From positions 130,949 through 194,948 of the forward strand of contig CAZFPB010000003.1 of the NCBI GenBank assembly GCA_964520985.1: a stretch of 64,000 nucleotides of DNA. The letters run 5' to 3'. This stretch comes from CAYSGL01 sp964520985 (GTDB lineage Bacteria; Pseudomonadota; Alphaproteobacteria; Micavibrionales; Micavibrionaceae). Under the pieces are notes generated by a model. That model searched no databases and was not told the DNA's origin. It saw only the letters and a list, made by a program, of their open reading frames with translations. Shown piece by piece: positions 8,125 through 15,641 of the stretch. The stretch's first letter is position 1. Each line of letters begins with the position of its first letter. Both the position numbers and the translations under genes were made by a program.

Positions 8125-9936
8125 CTAAACGAGCTTCTTGTCATACTGGCTGGGGTCTGCCGCCAATATCATTTCGTTGTGGGCTTTGCCCGACGGGATC
8201 ATCGGGAAGCAGTTTTCCTTTTGATCGACGCGGACATCGACGATGGTGACTTTGTCGGTTTTCATCATTTGTTGGATGACGTCGTCCAGTTCATCCGGTG
8301 TTTCCGCACGCAAGCCGACGCCGCCATACGCTTCCGCCAGTTTAACAAAGTCAGGGAGGCTCTCAGTGTAGCTGCTGGAGTAACGCTCGCCATGCAGTAA
8401 CTCCTGCCACTGTCGGACCATGCCCATCCATTGATTATTCAGAATGAAGATTTTAACGGGGAGGTGATATTGCACGGCGGTGCTCATTTCCTGAATGTTC
8501 ATCAGGATGGATGCTTCACCGGCAACATCGATGCACAGCGCGTTCGGGTGGGCTACCTGAGCGCCGATCGCAGCAGGGAGGCCATATCCCATGGTGCCAA
8601 GGCCGCCCGAGGTCAGCCAGCGGTTTGGCTTTTCGAAAGGCAGGAATTGCGCCGCCCACATCTGGTGCTGGCCGACTTCAGTCGAGATAAAGGTATCGCG
8701 CCCGTCTTTATTAATGAAGTGCTGGAGGCGTTCCAGCGCGTATTGCGGTTTGATGATGTCTTTGGAAGATTGATAGGTGAGGCACTTAACACTGCGCCAT
8801 TCTTCAATCTGTTTCCACCAGCTTTGCAGGGCGGATTGATCGAGTTTAAAGCCGCGCTTTTTCCAGCCATCCATCATCGCTTCAATGGCCTGGTGCGCAT
8901 CGGCGACGATACCGATATCGATATGCACGTTCTTGTTGATCGAAGACGGATCGATATCGATATGAATTTTCTTGCTGTTCGGTGCGAACGCATTGAGGCG
9001 GCCGGTAACGCGGTCATCAAAACGCGCACCGATGCAAACCATGACATCGCAATCATGCATCGACCAGTTGGCTTCGTATGTGCCGTGCATGCCCAGCATA
9101 CCAAGCCATTGTTTATCGGACGCCGGGTAGGCACCAAGGCCCATCAGCGTTGAGGTAATCGGCGCGCCCGTCATGCGGACAAACTGGGTCAAGGCTTCGC
9201 TGGCTTTCGTACCCGCGTTGATAATACCGCCGCCAGTATAGAAGACAGGCTTCTTGGCGGTTGAAAGTAATTCGATGGCGGCTTCGATCTGGTCGGCGTC
9301 TGGTTTGGTTTTGGGTTGATAATGATGCAGCTGTGCATTCTTCTTTTCGACGTAAGCACTGGCAGCGAACTGGACGTCTTTGGGCAGATCGATCAGAACC
9401 GGGCCGGGGCGGCCGGAGCGGGCGACATGGAAGGCTTCATGGATAATGTTGGGGAGGTCTTCGATGTTTTTCACGAGGTAGTTATGCTTGGTGCAGGCGC
9501 GGGTGATGCCGGTGGTATCGGCTTCCTGAAACGCGTCCGTGCCGATCAAGAAGGTTGGCACCTGTCCGCAGATACAGACCATCGGGATGGAATCCATCAG
9601 CGCATCGGTCAGCGCGGTCACGACATTGGTGGCACCAGGGCCGGAGGTCACGAGGCAGACACCGACTTTTCCGGTCGAGCGGGCATAGCCTTCGGCGGCA
9701 TGGCCCGCACCCTGTTCATGGCGCACGAGGATGTGGCGGATCTTATCCTGTTGGAAGATGGCATCATAGATCGGCAGGACAGCGCCGCCCGGATAGCCAA
9801 AAATCGTATCGACGCCGTTTTCGGCCAGTGCCTCGATCACCATGTCCGCGCCGGTCATGGTGCGGGCGCTTGAGGCGGGCTTTGCTGCCTTATCGGCGGC
9901 TTCCTTTTCAGCCAGTTTGGCTTGGGCGGGGGTCAT
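8125..9936 (-). CDS. ilvB: acetolactate synthase, large (catalytic) subunit
   Basis: This 603-residue thiamine-diphosphate enzyme condenses pyruvate with pyruvate or 2-oxobutyrate, the first common step to valine, leucine and isoleucine. Visible are the N-terminal TPP domain with the catalytic glutamate (RHEQGAGHAAEGYARS), the central FAD-associated domain, and the C-terminal TPP/Mg2+ motif (CIDVAGEASILMN...NNQWMGMV). In that motif the usual GDGSF reads AGEASI, a variant seen in several AHAS enzymes. The start ATG has AGGA six bases upstream. About 25 residues precede the conserved core. It is first in the operon, behind a leader peptide and attenuator. Confidence 0.97.
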   Translation of the reverse strand: MTPAQAKLAEKEAADKAAKPASSARTMTGADMVIEALAENGVDTIFGYPGGAVLPIYDAIFQQDKIRHILVRHEQGAGHAAEGYARSTGKVGVCLVTSGPGATNVVTALTDALMDSIPMVCICGQVPTFLIGTDAFQEADTTGITRACTKHNYLVKNIEDLPNIIHEAFHVARSGRPGPVLIDLPKDVQFAASAYVEKKNAQLHHYQPKTKPDADQIEAAIELLSTAKKPVFYTGGGIINAGTKASEALTQFVRMTGAPITSTLMGLGAYPASDKQWLGMLGMHGTYEANWSMHDCDVMVCIGARFDDRVTGRLNAFAPNSKKIHIDIDPSSINKNVHIDIGIVADAHQAIEAMMDGWKKRGFKLDQSALQSWWKQIEEWRSVKCLTYQSSKDIIKPQYALERLQHFINKDGRDTFISTEVGQHQMWAAQFLPFEKPNRWLTSGGLGTMGYGLPAAIGAQVAHPNALCIDVAGEASILMNIQEMSTAVQYHLPVKIFILNNQWMGMVRQWQELLHGERYSSSYTESLPDFVKLAEAYGGVGLRAETPDELDDVIQQMMKTDKVTIVDVRVDQKENCFPMIPSGKAHNEMILAADPSQYDKKLV

Positions 9937-10010
9937 ATCCTGTTTCCTTCTATTTCAATCGCTTATTAATTATCCAATAGTTCGTTTGACGTGTTTTTTG
10001 CATTTTTCCC

Positions 10011-10044
10011 AATAAAAAACCCCGGACTTTCGAGAAGTTCGGGG
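10011..10044 (-). terminator. ilv attenuator (rho-independent terminator in the leader)
   Basis: Read on the minus strand, CCCCGaACTT and AAGTcCGGGG form a ten-pair stem with one mismatch and a five-base loop (10020-10044), followed at once by six T (10014-10019). It lies about 31 bases after the leader peptide stop and about 75 bases before ilvB, the standard place for an attenuator. Confidence 0.88.
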
Positions 10045-10091
10045 CGCTGGGTCGATTTGATCAAATACAAATACGTTAGACCGGCAGCGCC
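10043..10091 (-). promoter_or_regulatory. predicted antiterminator pairing of the ilv leader
   Basis: On the minus strand GGCGCTG (10091-10085), inside the last codons of the leader peptide, is perfectly complementary to CAGCGCC (10049-10043). The adjoining GGTC/GACC adds four pairs across a two-base bulge. The 3' arm takes the first two bases of the terminator stem, so the two structures exclude each other. A ribosome stalled upstream at the Val/Leu codons would leave this pairing free to form and block termination. The mechanism is inferred from the layout. Confidence 0.72.
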
Positions 10092-10144
10092 TTTCCTAGA
10101 AGCACCACACCGACCACCACAATGTTCGCATTGATTGTTTGCAT
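10076..10144 (-). CDS. ilvL: ilv operon leader peptide
   Basis: This 22-codon reading frame runs from the ATG at 10144 to the TAA at 10078-10076 and ends NIVVVGVVLLGKALPV. It contains six Val, three Leu and two Ile codons, most of them in one run (codons 8-16), which is the hallmark of an attenuation leader that senses charged branched-chain tRNAs. It is followed by the antiterminator and terminator elements and then ilvB. The Shine-Dalgarno site is weak. The frame does not continue into ilvB. Confidence 0.88.
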   Translation of the reverse strand: MQTINANIVVVGVVLLGKALPV

Positions 10145-10225
10145 GGTTGGTACTATGCCGCAAAAGCCTGAAGGCTGTCCAGATTTTTATTGAAAAATAT
10201 GTAAAATATTTGTATTTTCACCGCC

Positions 10226-10843
10226 ATGCATCCTCTGGCCGAATTCGAACGTCTGTTATCCTTGGCTTTTGCCAAGGCGCAAGGCATCCAGATTTCCCGG
10301 AAAGTAATTGGGCCGATCGATCTGGTGACGATCGCCACCAAAGAAGATCAAAGAATTGCCTATTGTACTGTCAAAGCCAATGCCCACGAAGATCATGTGC
10401 GTATATGGGATTTAAATGTTCATCTGCAGGCGCAGCGGACGGACTTGAAAGTCGGCAAAACAATCACGCGGGCGGCCGCCATATGGGCCGAACAACTCGG
10501 TAAATCGTCTGTTGCGGCGATGAGCGTATGCGATGACGGACTCAGTTTCTGGCCATATATGGGAGCGCAACCGGCCAAGCCTGTTATGGAGCGTCTAACG
10601 CTGGCCTTTATATCGGTTGCTGCCGTCGTCCCGCCAGATGAAAAAGAAAAGCTGCAGGCGCTGAATACAATAGCCCTGACGGACAAGAAGGCCGCGTGGT
10701 TTGCCATGACAGATAAGGAAAGCCCCTTGCGCGTTTCCCGTCAGACCGTTTCCACGATCGGCTATGAGCTCTACAAAAACCAGACACTCTATCTTGATTT
10801 AAAAGACCCAACCGTGCGCAGCCGGATAGGCCTTGGTGCATAG
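10226..10843 (+). CDS. unknown 205-residue protein
   Basis: The start ATG lies 81 bases from the divergent ilv leader peptide, so both promoters must sit in this gap. The protein has no signal peptide or membrane segment. It is mixed alpha/beta, with a basic N-terminal third and a C-terminus ending in LYLDLKDPTVRSRIGLGA. I recognise no family. It is followed after 61 bases by the acyltransferase and, with it, forms a rightward pair inside an otherwise leftward miaA-ilvB neighbourhood. Confidence 0.65.
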   Translation: MHPLAEFERLLSLAFAKAQGIQISRKVIGPIDLVTIATKEDQRIAYCTVKANAHEDHVRIWDLNVHLQAQRTDLKVGKTITRAAAIWAEQLGKSSVAAMSVCDDGLSFWPYMGAQPAKPVMERLTLAFISVAAVVPPDEKEKLQALNTIALTDKKAAWFAMTDKESPLRVSRQTVSTIGYELYKNQTLYLDLKDPTVRSRIGLGA

Positions 10844-10904
10844 AAGCCCTTGCCGATAATTTTGTCTTCTTTTATACAAGAGAAGACATTAATCAGGGGC
10901 CATC

Positions 10905-12863
10905 ATGACATACCGTGCCGATATTGACGGGCTTCGCGCTCTAGCGGTGCTGATGGTTGTCTTTTTTCATTATGCCGCTATTGACCAGTTCAGTGGATAT
11001 ATTGGCGTCGACATCTTCTTCGTCATCTCCGGATTTTTAATTACGGGCATTATCAGCAAAGAGTTAGAGCGAGGCGATTTTTCGATCGGGCGTTTTTATG
11101 AGAGACGCATCCGCCGGATCATGCCTGCTCTCAGTGTGGTGCTGGTCACCAGTATTCTGGCAGCTTTCTGGCTGTTCCTGCCGGCAGAAAATATCGCTTT
11201 TGCAAAGAGCCTGATTGGCGCGTCTCTTTTTTCTTCCAATTTTGTCTTCTGGGCGGAGAAGGGGTATTTCGACATGGAGGCGGAGCTGAAACCTCTGCTG
11301 CACACATGGTCGCTCGCTATCGAAGAGCAGTTTTATATCATCTTTCCGCTTTTGATGATGGCGGGATATCGGTTTTTCCGCCGTCATGTACAAGCGATGG
11401 TCGTCGTACTGGGATTGGCATCGTTTCTGTGTAACGTGGCTCTGATCCACTGCGACATGGCAGGTACGGCATTTTATATGATTGTTGCGCGCGCGTGGGA
11501 GTTGATGCTGGGATCCTGGGTCGCGCTCTATAACCCTGCAACGGCGCCACGGCCAAAAATTCTCTCTGTGTCTCTTTGGGTGGGTGTTTTCTTTATTGCC
11601 GCGGCTTTTATCGGAAAAGTTAATCCGAATGACTTTCCCGGGTTATATGCGCTGTTGCCGACCGTAGGCGCGGCGTTGATTATCTATGCGGGTCAATATC
11701 GTCAGGGACATGTGATACAGACGTTCTTGTCATCAAAGCCGATGGTCGGCATCGGAAAAATTTCCTACTCACTCTATCTCTGGCATTGGCCGCTTTATGT
11801 GTTCGCTTTGTACTACGGACTAGGCGACATCACAGTAGGCTACAAAATCCTGCTCGCGGGACTGTGTTTTATCCTGGCGTATTTGTCGTGGCGGTTTGTG
11901 GAGCAGCCCGCGCGTCATTATCGAGCAATCAACCGGTCTACCTTGTTTGCGCTAACGGCGATCCTGTCGTTCGCCCTGGCGGGTTGCGGGGTCTACATGC
12001 TTTTTCAAAAGGGAATAACGACGGTGCATGATGCCGATATATTGGCTCTGACCGATGCCTCTATCGGCTTGGATTTTCCTGATGCAACTATGCCGGAGGC
12101 TGACAGGGATTATTCTGTGGCCGTGATGGGCCTAGAGAAAGGTATGGAAAGCGCGTCAGTGGCCTTATGGGGAGACTCGCATGCAACCGCCATATCCCCG
12201 GCTATTCATGAACTCTTGGTGAACTCCGAAAAGACAGGTTTGCTGATCCGTAACAATACATGCTTTGTGCTGACAGCGCAGCAGCAAGCTTATCGCGAGA
12301 ATGATTGTGTTGCCCGCACTGAAGCGGTCATGGAATTTTTGCAATCACATCCTTCCATCCACACAGTCGTGATTGTCAATCGCTGGGCGGTCCACTTGAA
12401 TGATCTGCAAAAAAAGATCGGTGAAAAACACAAAATTGATTTGAGTGATTTGACACCGGAGCGTCAGCAAGAAATGATTGCCTGGAGAATAAATTCTTTG
12501 CAGGGTGTGATTCACGGATTACAGAAGCAAGGAAAAAAAGTTGTTTTCATTGCTGCTGTGCCGGAAGTCGTTGCGGGATCCGATAATATTCCTTCACTGG
12601 CCGCCCGTATCCATCAGCAGAAATTGTCCATTGATCTGCGTCCGACGACCGTGCAGTTTTTAGAGCATGAAAAATTCATGATGCCGGTTTATATGGCGTT
12701 GGAAAAAGAACCGGGCGTGCGCGTAATCTGGCCGCACAAAACGCTATGCGACGAAAAGCTGTGCGATATTATGGAGGGCAATCGTCTGCTCTATTATGAC
12801 GATGATCATTTGTCGACGTATGGCGCGCAAACGCTGACGCCGCTATTCAAGGGATTATTTTAG
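10905..12863 (+). CDS. OafA/YrhL-type membrane acyltransferase with C-terminal SGNH domain
   Basis: The 652-residue protein would O-acetylate a cell-surface glycan such as O antigen or exopolysaccharide. The N-terminal acyltransferase-3 domain has about ten membrane helices and begins with the signature YRADIDGLRALAVLMVVFFH, followed by GVDIFFVISGFLITG. Later helices contain SYSLYLWHWPLYVF. From about residue 385 comes a periplasmic SGNH hydrolase-like domain with the block-I GDSHATAIS and the C-terminal DDDHLS motif. Both halves are intact. Its last nine bases overlap the end of convergent miaA. The glycan substrate is unknown; polysaccharide genes lie 41 kb away. Confidence 0.92.
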   Translation: MTYRADIDGLRALAVLMVVFFHYAAIDQFSGYIGVDIFFVISGFLITGIISKELERGDFSIGRFYERRIRRIMPALSVVLVTSILAAFWLFLPAENIAFAKSLIGASLFSSNFVFWAEKGYFDMEAELKPLLHTWSLAIEEQFYIIFPLLMMAGYRFFRRHVQAMVVVLGLASFLCNVALIHCDMAGTAFYMIVARAWELMLGSWVALYNPATAPRPKILSVSLWVGVFFIAAAFIGKVNPNDFPGLYALLPTVGAALIIYAGQYRQGHVIQTFLSSKPMVGIGKISYSLYLWHWPLYVFALYYGLGDITVGYKILLAGLCFILAYLSWRFVEQPARHYRAINRSTLFALTAILSFALAGCGVYMLFQKGITTVHDADILALTDASIGLDFPDATMPEADRDYSVAVMGLEKGMESASVALWGDSHATAISPAIHELLVNSEKTGLLIRNNTCFVLTAQQQAYRENDCVARTEAVMEFLQSHPSIHTVVIVNRWAVHLNDLQKKIGEKHKIDLSDLTPERQQEMIAWRINSLQGVIHGLQKQGKKVVFIAAVPEVVAGSDNIPSLAARIHQQKLSIDLRPTTVQFLEHEKFMMPVYMALEKEPGVRVIWPHKTLCDEKLCDIMEGNRLLYYDDDHLSTYGAQTLTPLFKGLF

Positions 12864-13745
12864 AAAGGTTATGTTGGGCGCTGGTTTTACCTGGTGGCGG
12901 AACCAGGTGAGCTGACGTTTGGCGTAGCGGCGGGTATCGTTTTTGCCGCGTTTGATCGCGTCTTCCCTGGAGAGAGCGCCGGCAAGGTATGCGCGCAGCG
13001 GTGCAGCGCCGAGCGCGCGATGAATGAGAGCGGCCTCGTTCATCACGGGCCTGTTATAAAAAGCGCTCACTTCTTCAAGGGCGCCGTTGTCCATCATCCA
13101 TTCAAAGCGGGCATCGCAGCGTTTATCGAGAAGTGATTTTTCCGGTGTCACCAGCGTGACGTGGAAGTGCCAATGCGCTGGCGGTTCTTCGCGCGGCATG
13201 TCCTGATATGTTGCCAGCGATTGCCCGGTTGCTTCCAGCACTTCATATGCGCGCACAAGGCGGGCGGTGTGATGAGGGTGGAAACGCTGGGCCATTTGCG
13301 GATCGCGCGTTTGCATCATGGCATAGAAAGCATTCGCGCCCAATTCTTCATGCAGGGCGTTTGTGCGAGCGCGCACTTCATCGGGCACATCGGGGATGGG
13401 AGAGAAGCCTTCCAGTAACGCTTTGATATAAAGGCCGGAGCCGCCGGTGATGATGGGGGTTTTTTTTGCGCTCAACGTTTCTTCAATGGCTTTGATCGCC
13501 ATCGTGCGCCAGCGACCGGCCGAACATTTCTCTTCCGGTTGCAAGATGCCATAGAGTTTGTGCGGGGCGAACGTTTGTTCTTTGGTTGATGGCTGGGCGG
13601 TGAGGATCGGCAGGGCGTCATAAATCTGCATCGAGTCAGCGTTGATGATGACGCCGTTAAGTTCCTGCGCTTTGGATAAGGCTAGGGCCGACTTGCCCGA
13701 GGCAGTCGGCCCTGCGATAACATGAATGATCGACTGATCGCTCAA
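12855..13745 (-). CDS. miaA: tRNA dimethylallyltransferase
   Basis: MiaA transfers a dimethylallyl group to A37 of tRNAs reading UNN codons. The 296-residue protein has the P-loop AGPTASGKSALAL, the DSMQIY motif and the helical insertion that clamps the anticodon (SPIPDVPDEVRAR). The C-terminal KRQLTWFR element that contacts tRNA is present. Translation appears to start at a TTG at 13745, three bases after the degP stop, so it is coupled to degP. The degP-miaA-(ilv) order follows other alphaproteobacteria. Confidence 0.96.
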   Translation of the reverse strand: MSDQSIIHVIAGPTASGKSALALSKAQELNGVIINADSMQIYDALPILTAQPSTKEQTFAPHKLYGILQPEEKCSAGRWRTMAIKAIEETLSAKKTPIITGGSGLYIKALLEGFSPIPDVPDEVRARTNALHEELGANAFYAMMQTRDPQMAQRFHPHHTARLVRAYEVLEATGQSLATYQDMPREEPPAHWHFHVTLVTPEKSLLDKRCDARFEWMMDNGALEEVSAFYNRPVMNEAALIHRALGAAPLRAYLAGALSREDAIKRGKNDTRRYAKRQLTWFRHQVKPAPNITFLK

Positions 13746-13748
13746 GAG

Positions 13749-15389
13749 TTACGGTGTCTTTTTCGCAGGTTTTTCTTCTTTATCCGTTTTGTCGGCTTTA
13801 ACCGGCTTCTCCAGTTTCAGCGCAACGAAGCGGACATCGCCTTCGCGGTTGACCAACACCAGCACGTTGGTGCGCTTGTCTTTGACCGCTTTCTCGAAGA
13901 TCGCTTTGGCTTCATCCGTTGTACCGACAGGCGTCTGGTTGATTTCGACGATAACGTCGCCCTCACCCAAGCCTTTTTCCGACGCTTCGCTGCCATGCGT
14001 AGTACCCAGCACCAGCACGCCTTTGACATCTTCCGGCACGCCGTATGAGTCGCGATCGGCATTGGTCAGTTCGGTCATCTCGAGACCAACTGTGTCAATC
14101 GTCGTGGATTTACGTTCTTCGGGTTTCAGCTGTTCAGGCATATCATTGCCAGCAAGCAGGCCATCTTCTTCGGCTTTCTCAAGTTCGCCCACCGCAACTT
14201 TGGTGGTGCGCTCTTTGCCGTCGCGCCAGTATTTCAGCGGTACGGATTTACCGATCGGCGTTTCGGCAACGACGCGTGGCAGTTCGCGCATCTCCTTGAT
14301 CGGGCGACCATTGAATTCGGTAATAATGTCGCCTGGTTTCAGATCGGTGCCTTCCGCAGGTCCGCCTTCGGTGATCGAAGCGACCAGTGCGCCATGCGCG
14401 GTTTTCAGGCCAAGGCTTTCGGCGATGTCATCGGTGACGCTTTGAATGCGCACACCCAGCCAGCCACGACGGGTCTTGCCGAATTCAACCAGTTGATCGA
14501 CAACCGGCTTGGCAAGGTTTGAGGGAATGGCAAAGCCAATCCCGACCGAACCGCCCGATGGCGAGAAGATCGCGGTGTTGATGCCGATGACTTCGCCTTT
14601 GAGGTTGAACATCGGACCTCCGGAGTTGCCGCGGTTGATCGAGGCATCGGTCTGGATGAAGTCATCATACGGACCGGCGTTAATATCGCGCTGGCGCGCC
14701 GAAACGATCCCGGCGGTTACTGTGCCGCCAAGGCCGAACGGATTGCCGATGGCAAGGATCCAGTCGCCAACGCGCATCACATCGGAATCGCCGAATTTCA
14801 CGGCCGTCAGTTTGATGTCGGATTTTACTTTCAGAACGGCGAGATCGGTTTTGTCATCGGAGCCGACAACTTCGGCGTCGAGCGTGACATCATCATGGAA
14901 GGTCACACGGACTTCGGAGGCGTCCTTAATAACGTGGTTATTGGTGATGATCAGGCCTTTTTCTGCATCGACAACGAAGCCGGAACCGAGCGAGGCCGGT
15001 GGCAGAGCCGGCATTTCCTGTGCGCCGCCGCCTTGACCGCCATGCTGATTAAAGAATTCATTGAAGAGGTCTTCAAAGGGGGAGCCAGGCGGGAATTGCG
15101 GCATCGGGATGCCTTCGGGCATGCCGGGAACAGTAGGAGCGGTTTCCGGTGTTTCGACTTTCTGGGTCGAGGAAATATTGACGACGGCTGGAAGCAGGCT
15201 TTCAGCCAGATCGGCGAAACTTTCCGGTGCATCGCGCATCGGTTTGACGTCGGCGGTGTCTTTTTCGCTGATGGTTTCGGTTTCTTCGGCCTTTTTCTTG
15301 CCGAAAGGGAAGAGTTGAGCGTCTGCGGCCGCCATACCACCAAAGAACAGGGTCGTGGCGAGAAGGGTGGCAATTATCGTGCGTGTCAT
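13749..15389 (-). CDS. degP: Do/DegP-family periplasmic serine protease-chaperone
   Basis: This 546-residue envelope quality-control protease has a signal peptide (ending AAADA), a linker rich in acidic residues, a trypsin-like domain and two PDZ domains. The catalytic triad is visible: His in IITNNHVIKDASE (about 151), Asp in DDKTDLAVLKV (about 181) and Ser in NRGNSGGPMFN (about 254). PDZ1 begins near WLGVRIQ, and PDZ2 near TVGLEMTEL. It is longer than E. coli DegP because of the N-terminal linker and the region between the PDZ domains. In many alphaproteobacteria degP follows hflK-hflC directly; here hflC is 11 kb away. Confidence 0.95.
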   Translation of the reverse strand: MTRTIIATLLATTLFFGGMAAADAQLFPFGKKKAEETETISEKDTADVKPMRDAPESFADLAESLLPAVVNISSTQKVETPETAPTVPGMPEGIPMPQFPPGSPFEDLFNEFFNQHGGQGGGAQEMPALPPASLGSGFVVDAEKGLIITNNHVIKDASEVRVTFHDDVTLDAEVVGSDDKTDLAVLKVKSDIKLTAVKFGDSDVMRVGDWILAIGNPFGLGGTVTAGIVSARQRDINAGPYDDFIQTDASINRGNSGGPMFNLKGEVIGINTAIFSPSGGSVGIGFAIPSNLAKPVVDQLVEFGKTRRGWLGVRIQSVTDDIAESLGLKTAHGALVASITEGGPAEGTDLKPGDIITEFNGRPIKEMRELPRVVAETPIGKSVPLKYWRDGKERTTKVAVGELEKAEEDGLLAGNDMPEQLKPEERKSTTIDTVGLEMTELTNADRDSYGVPEDVKGVLVLGTTHGSEASEKGLGEGDVIVEINQTPVGTTDEAKAIFEKAVKDKRTNVLVLVNREGDVRFVALKLEKPVKADKTDKEEKPAKKTP

Positions 15390-15592
15390 GGAAATCCCTT
15401 ATAATTGAATGGTCTTAAGGTAGAAGTCTTTAGGGGTCCCGTCAACGGCAGCGTTGGGGCGTTTTTGTGGCAAACTGGGAGGCCAGTGTTCCTTTTGCGG
15501 ACAGAATGATATAGAATCAATACATCTCGAAGGGCTGCAAATCGCCGTTTTTTATCCTTATGTTAATTATTACGTACGACAATTGAATATGG

Positions 15593-15628
15593 GACATAGG
15601 TAAATGCGCCTGTAAGGCGCCCGATGTC
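15593..15628 (+). promoter_or_regulatory. 5' UTR hairpin before fibre gene 1
   Basis: GACATAGG (15593-15600) pairs with CCGATGTC (15621-15628), with one A/G mismatch, enclosing a perfect inner hairpin GCGCC-TGTAA-GGCGC (15606-15620) and a five-base bulge. The outer stem ends a few bases before the Shine-Dalgarno run GGGGGAA. Similar structures precede the two paralogous genes. The rest of 15390-15592 holds no gene; an AT-rich stretch at about 15548-15590 probably contains the promoter. Confidence 0.6.
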
Positions 15629-15641
15629 GATGGGGGAATTT

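Noticed and set aside
10108..10126. An alternative leader peptide in another frame (MRTLWWSVWCF) with three Trp codons.
   Set aside because: It lies inside the Val/Leu-rich leader frame, which fits the branched-chain genes downstream; the Trp run is a frame coincidence.
13789..14445. A 218-codon plus-strand frame opposite degP.
   Set aside because: Ser/Thr/Pro-rich antisense of a well-conserved protease gene, with no ribosome site.
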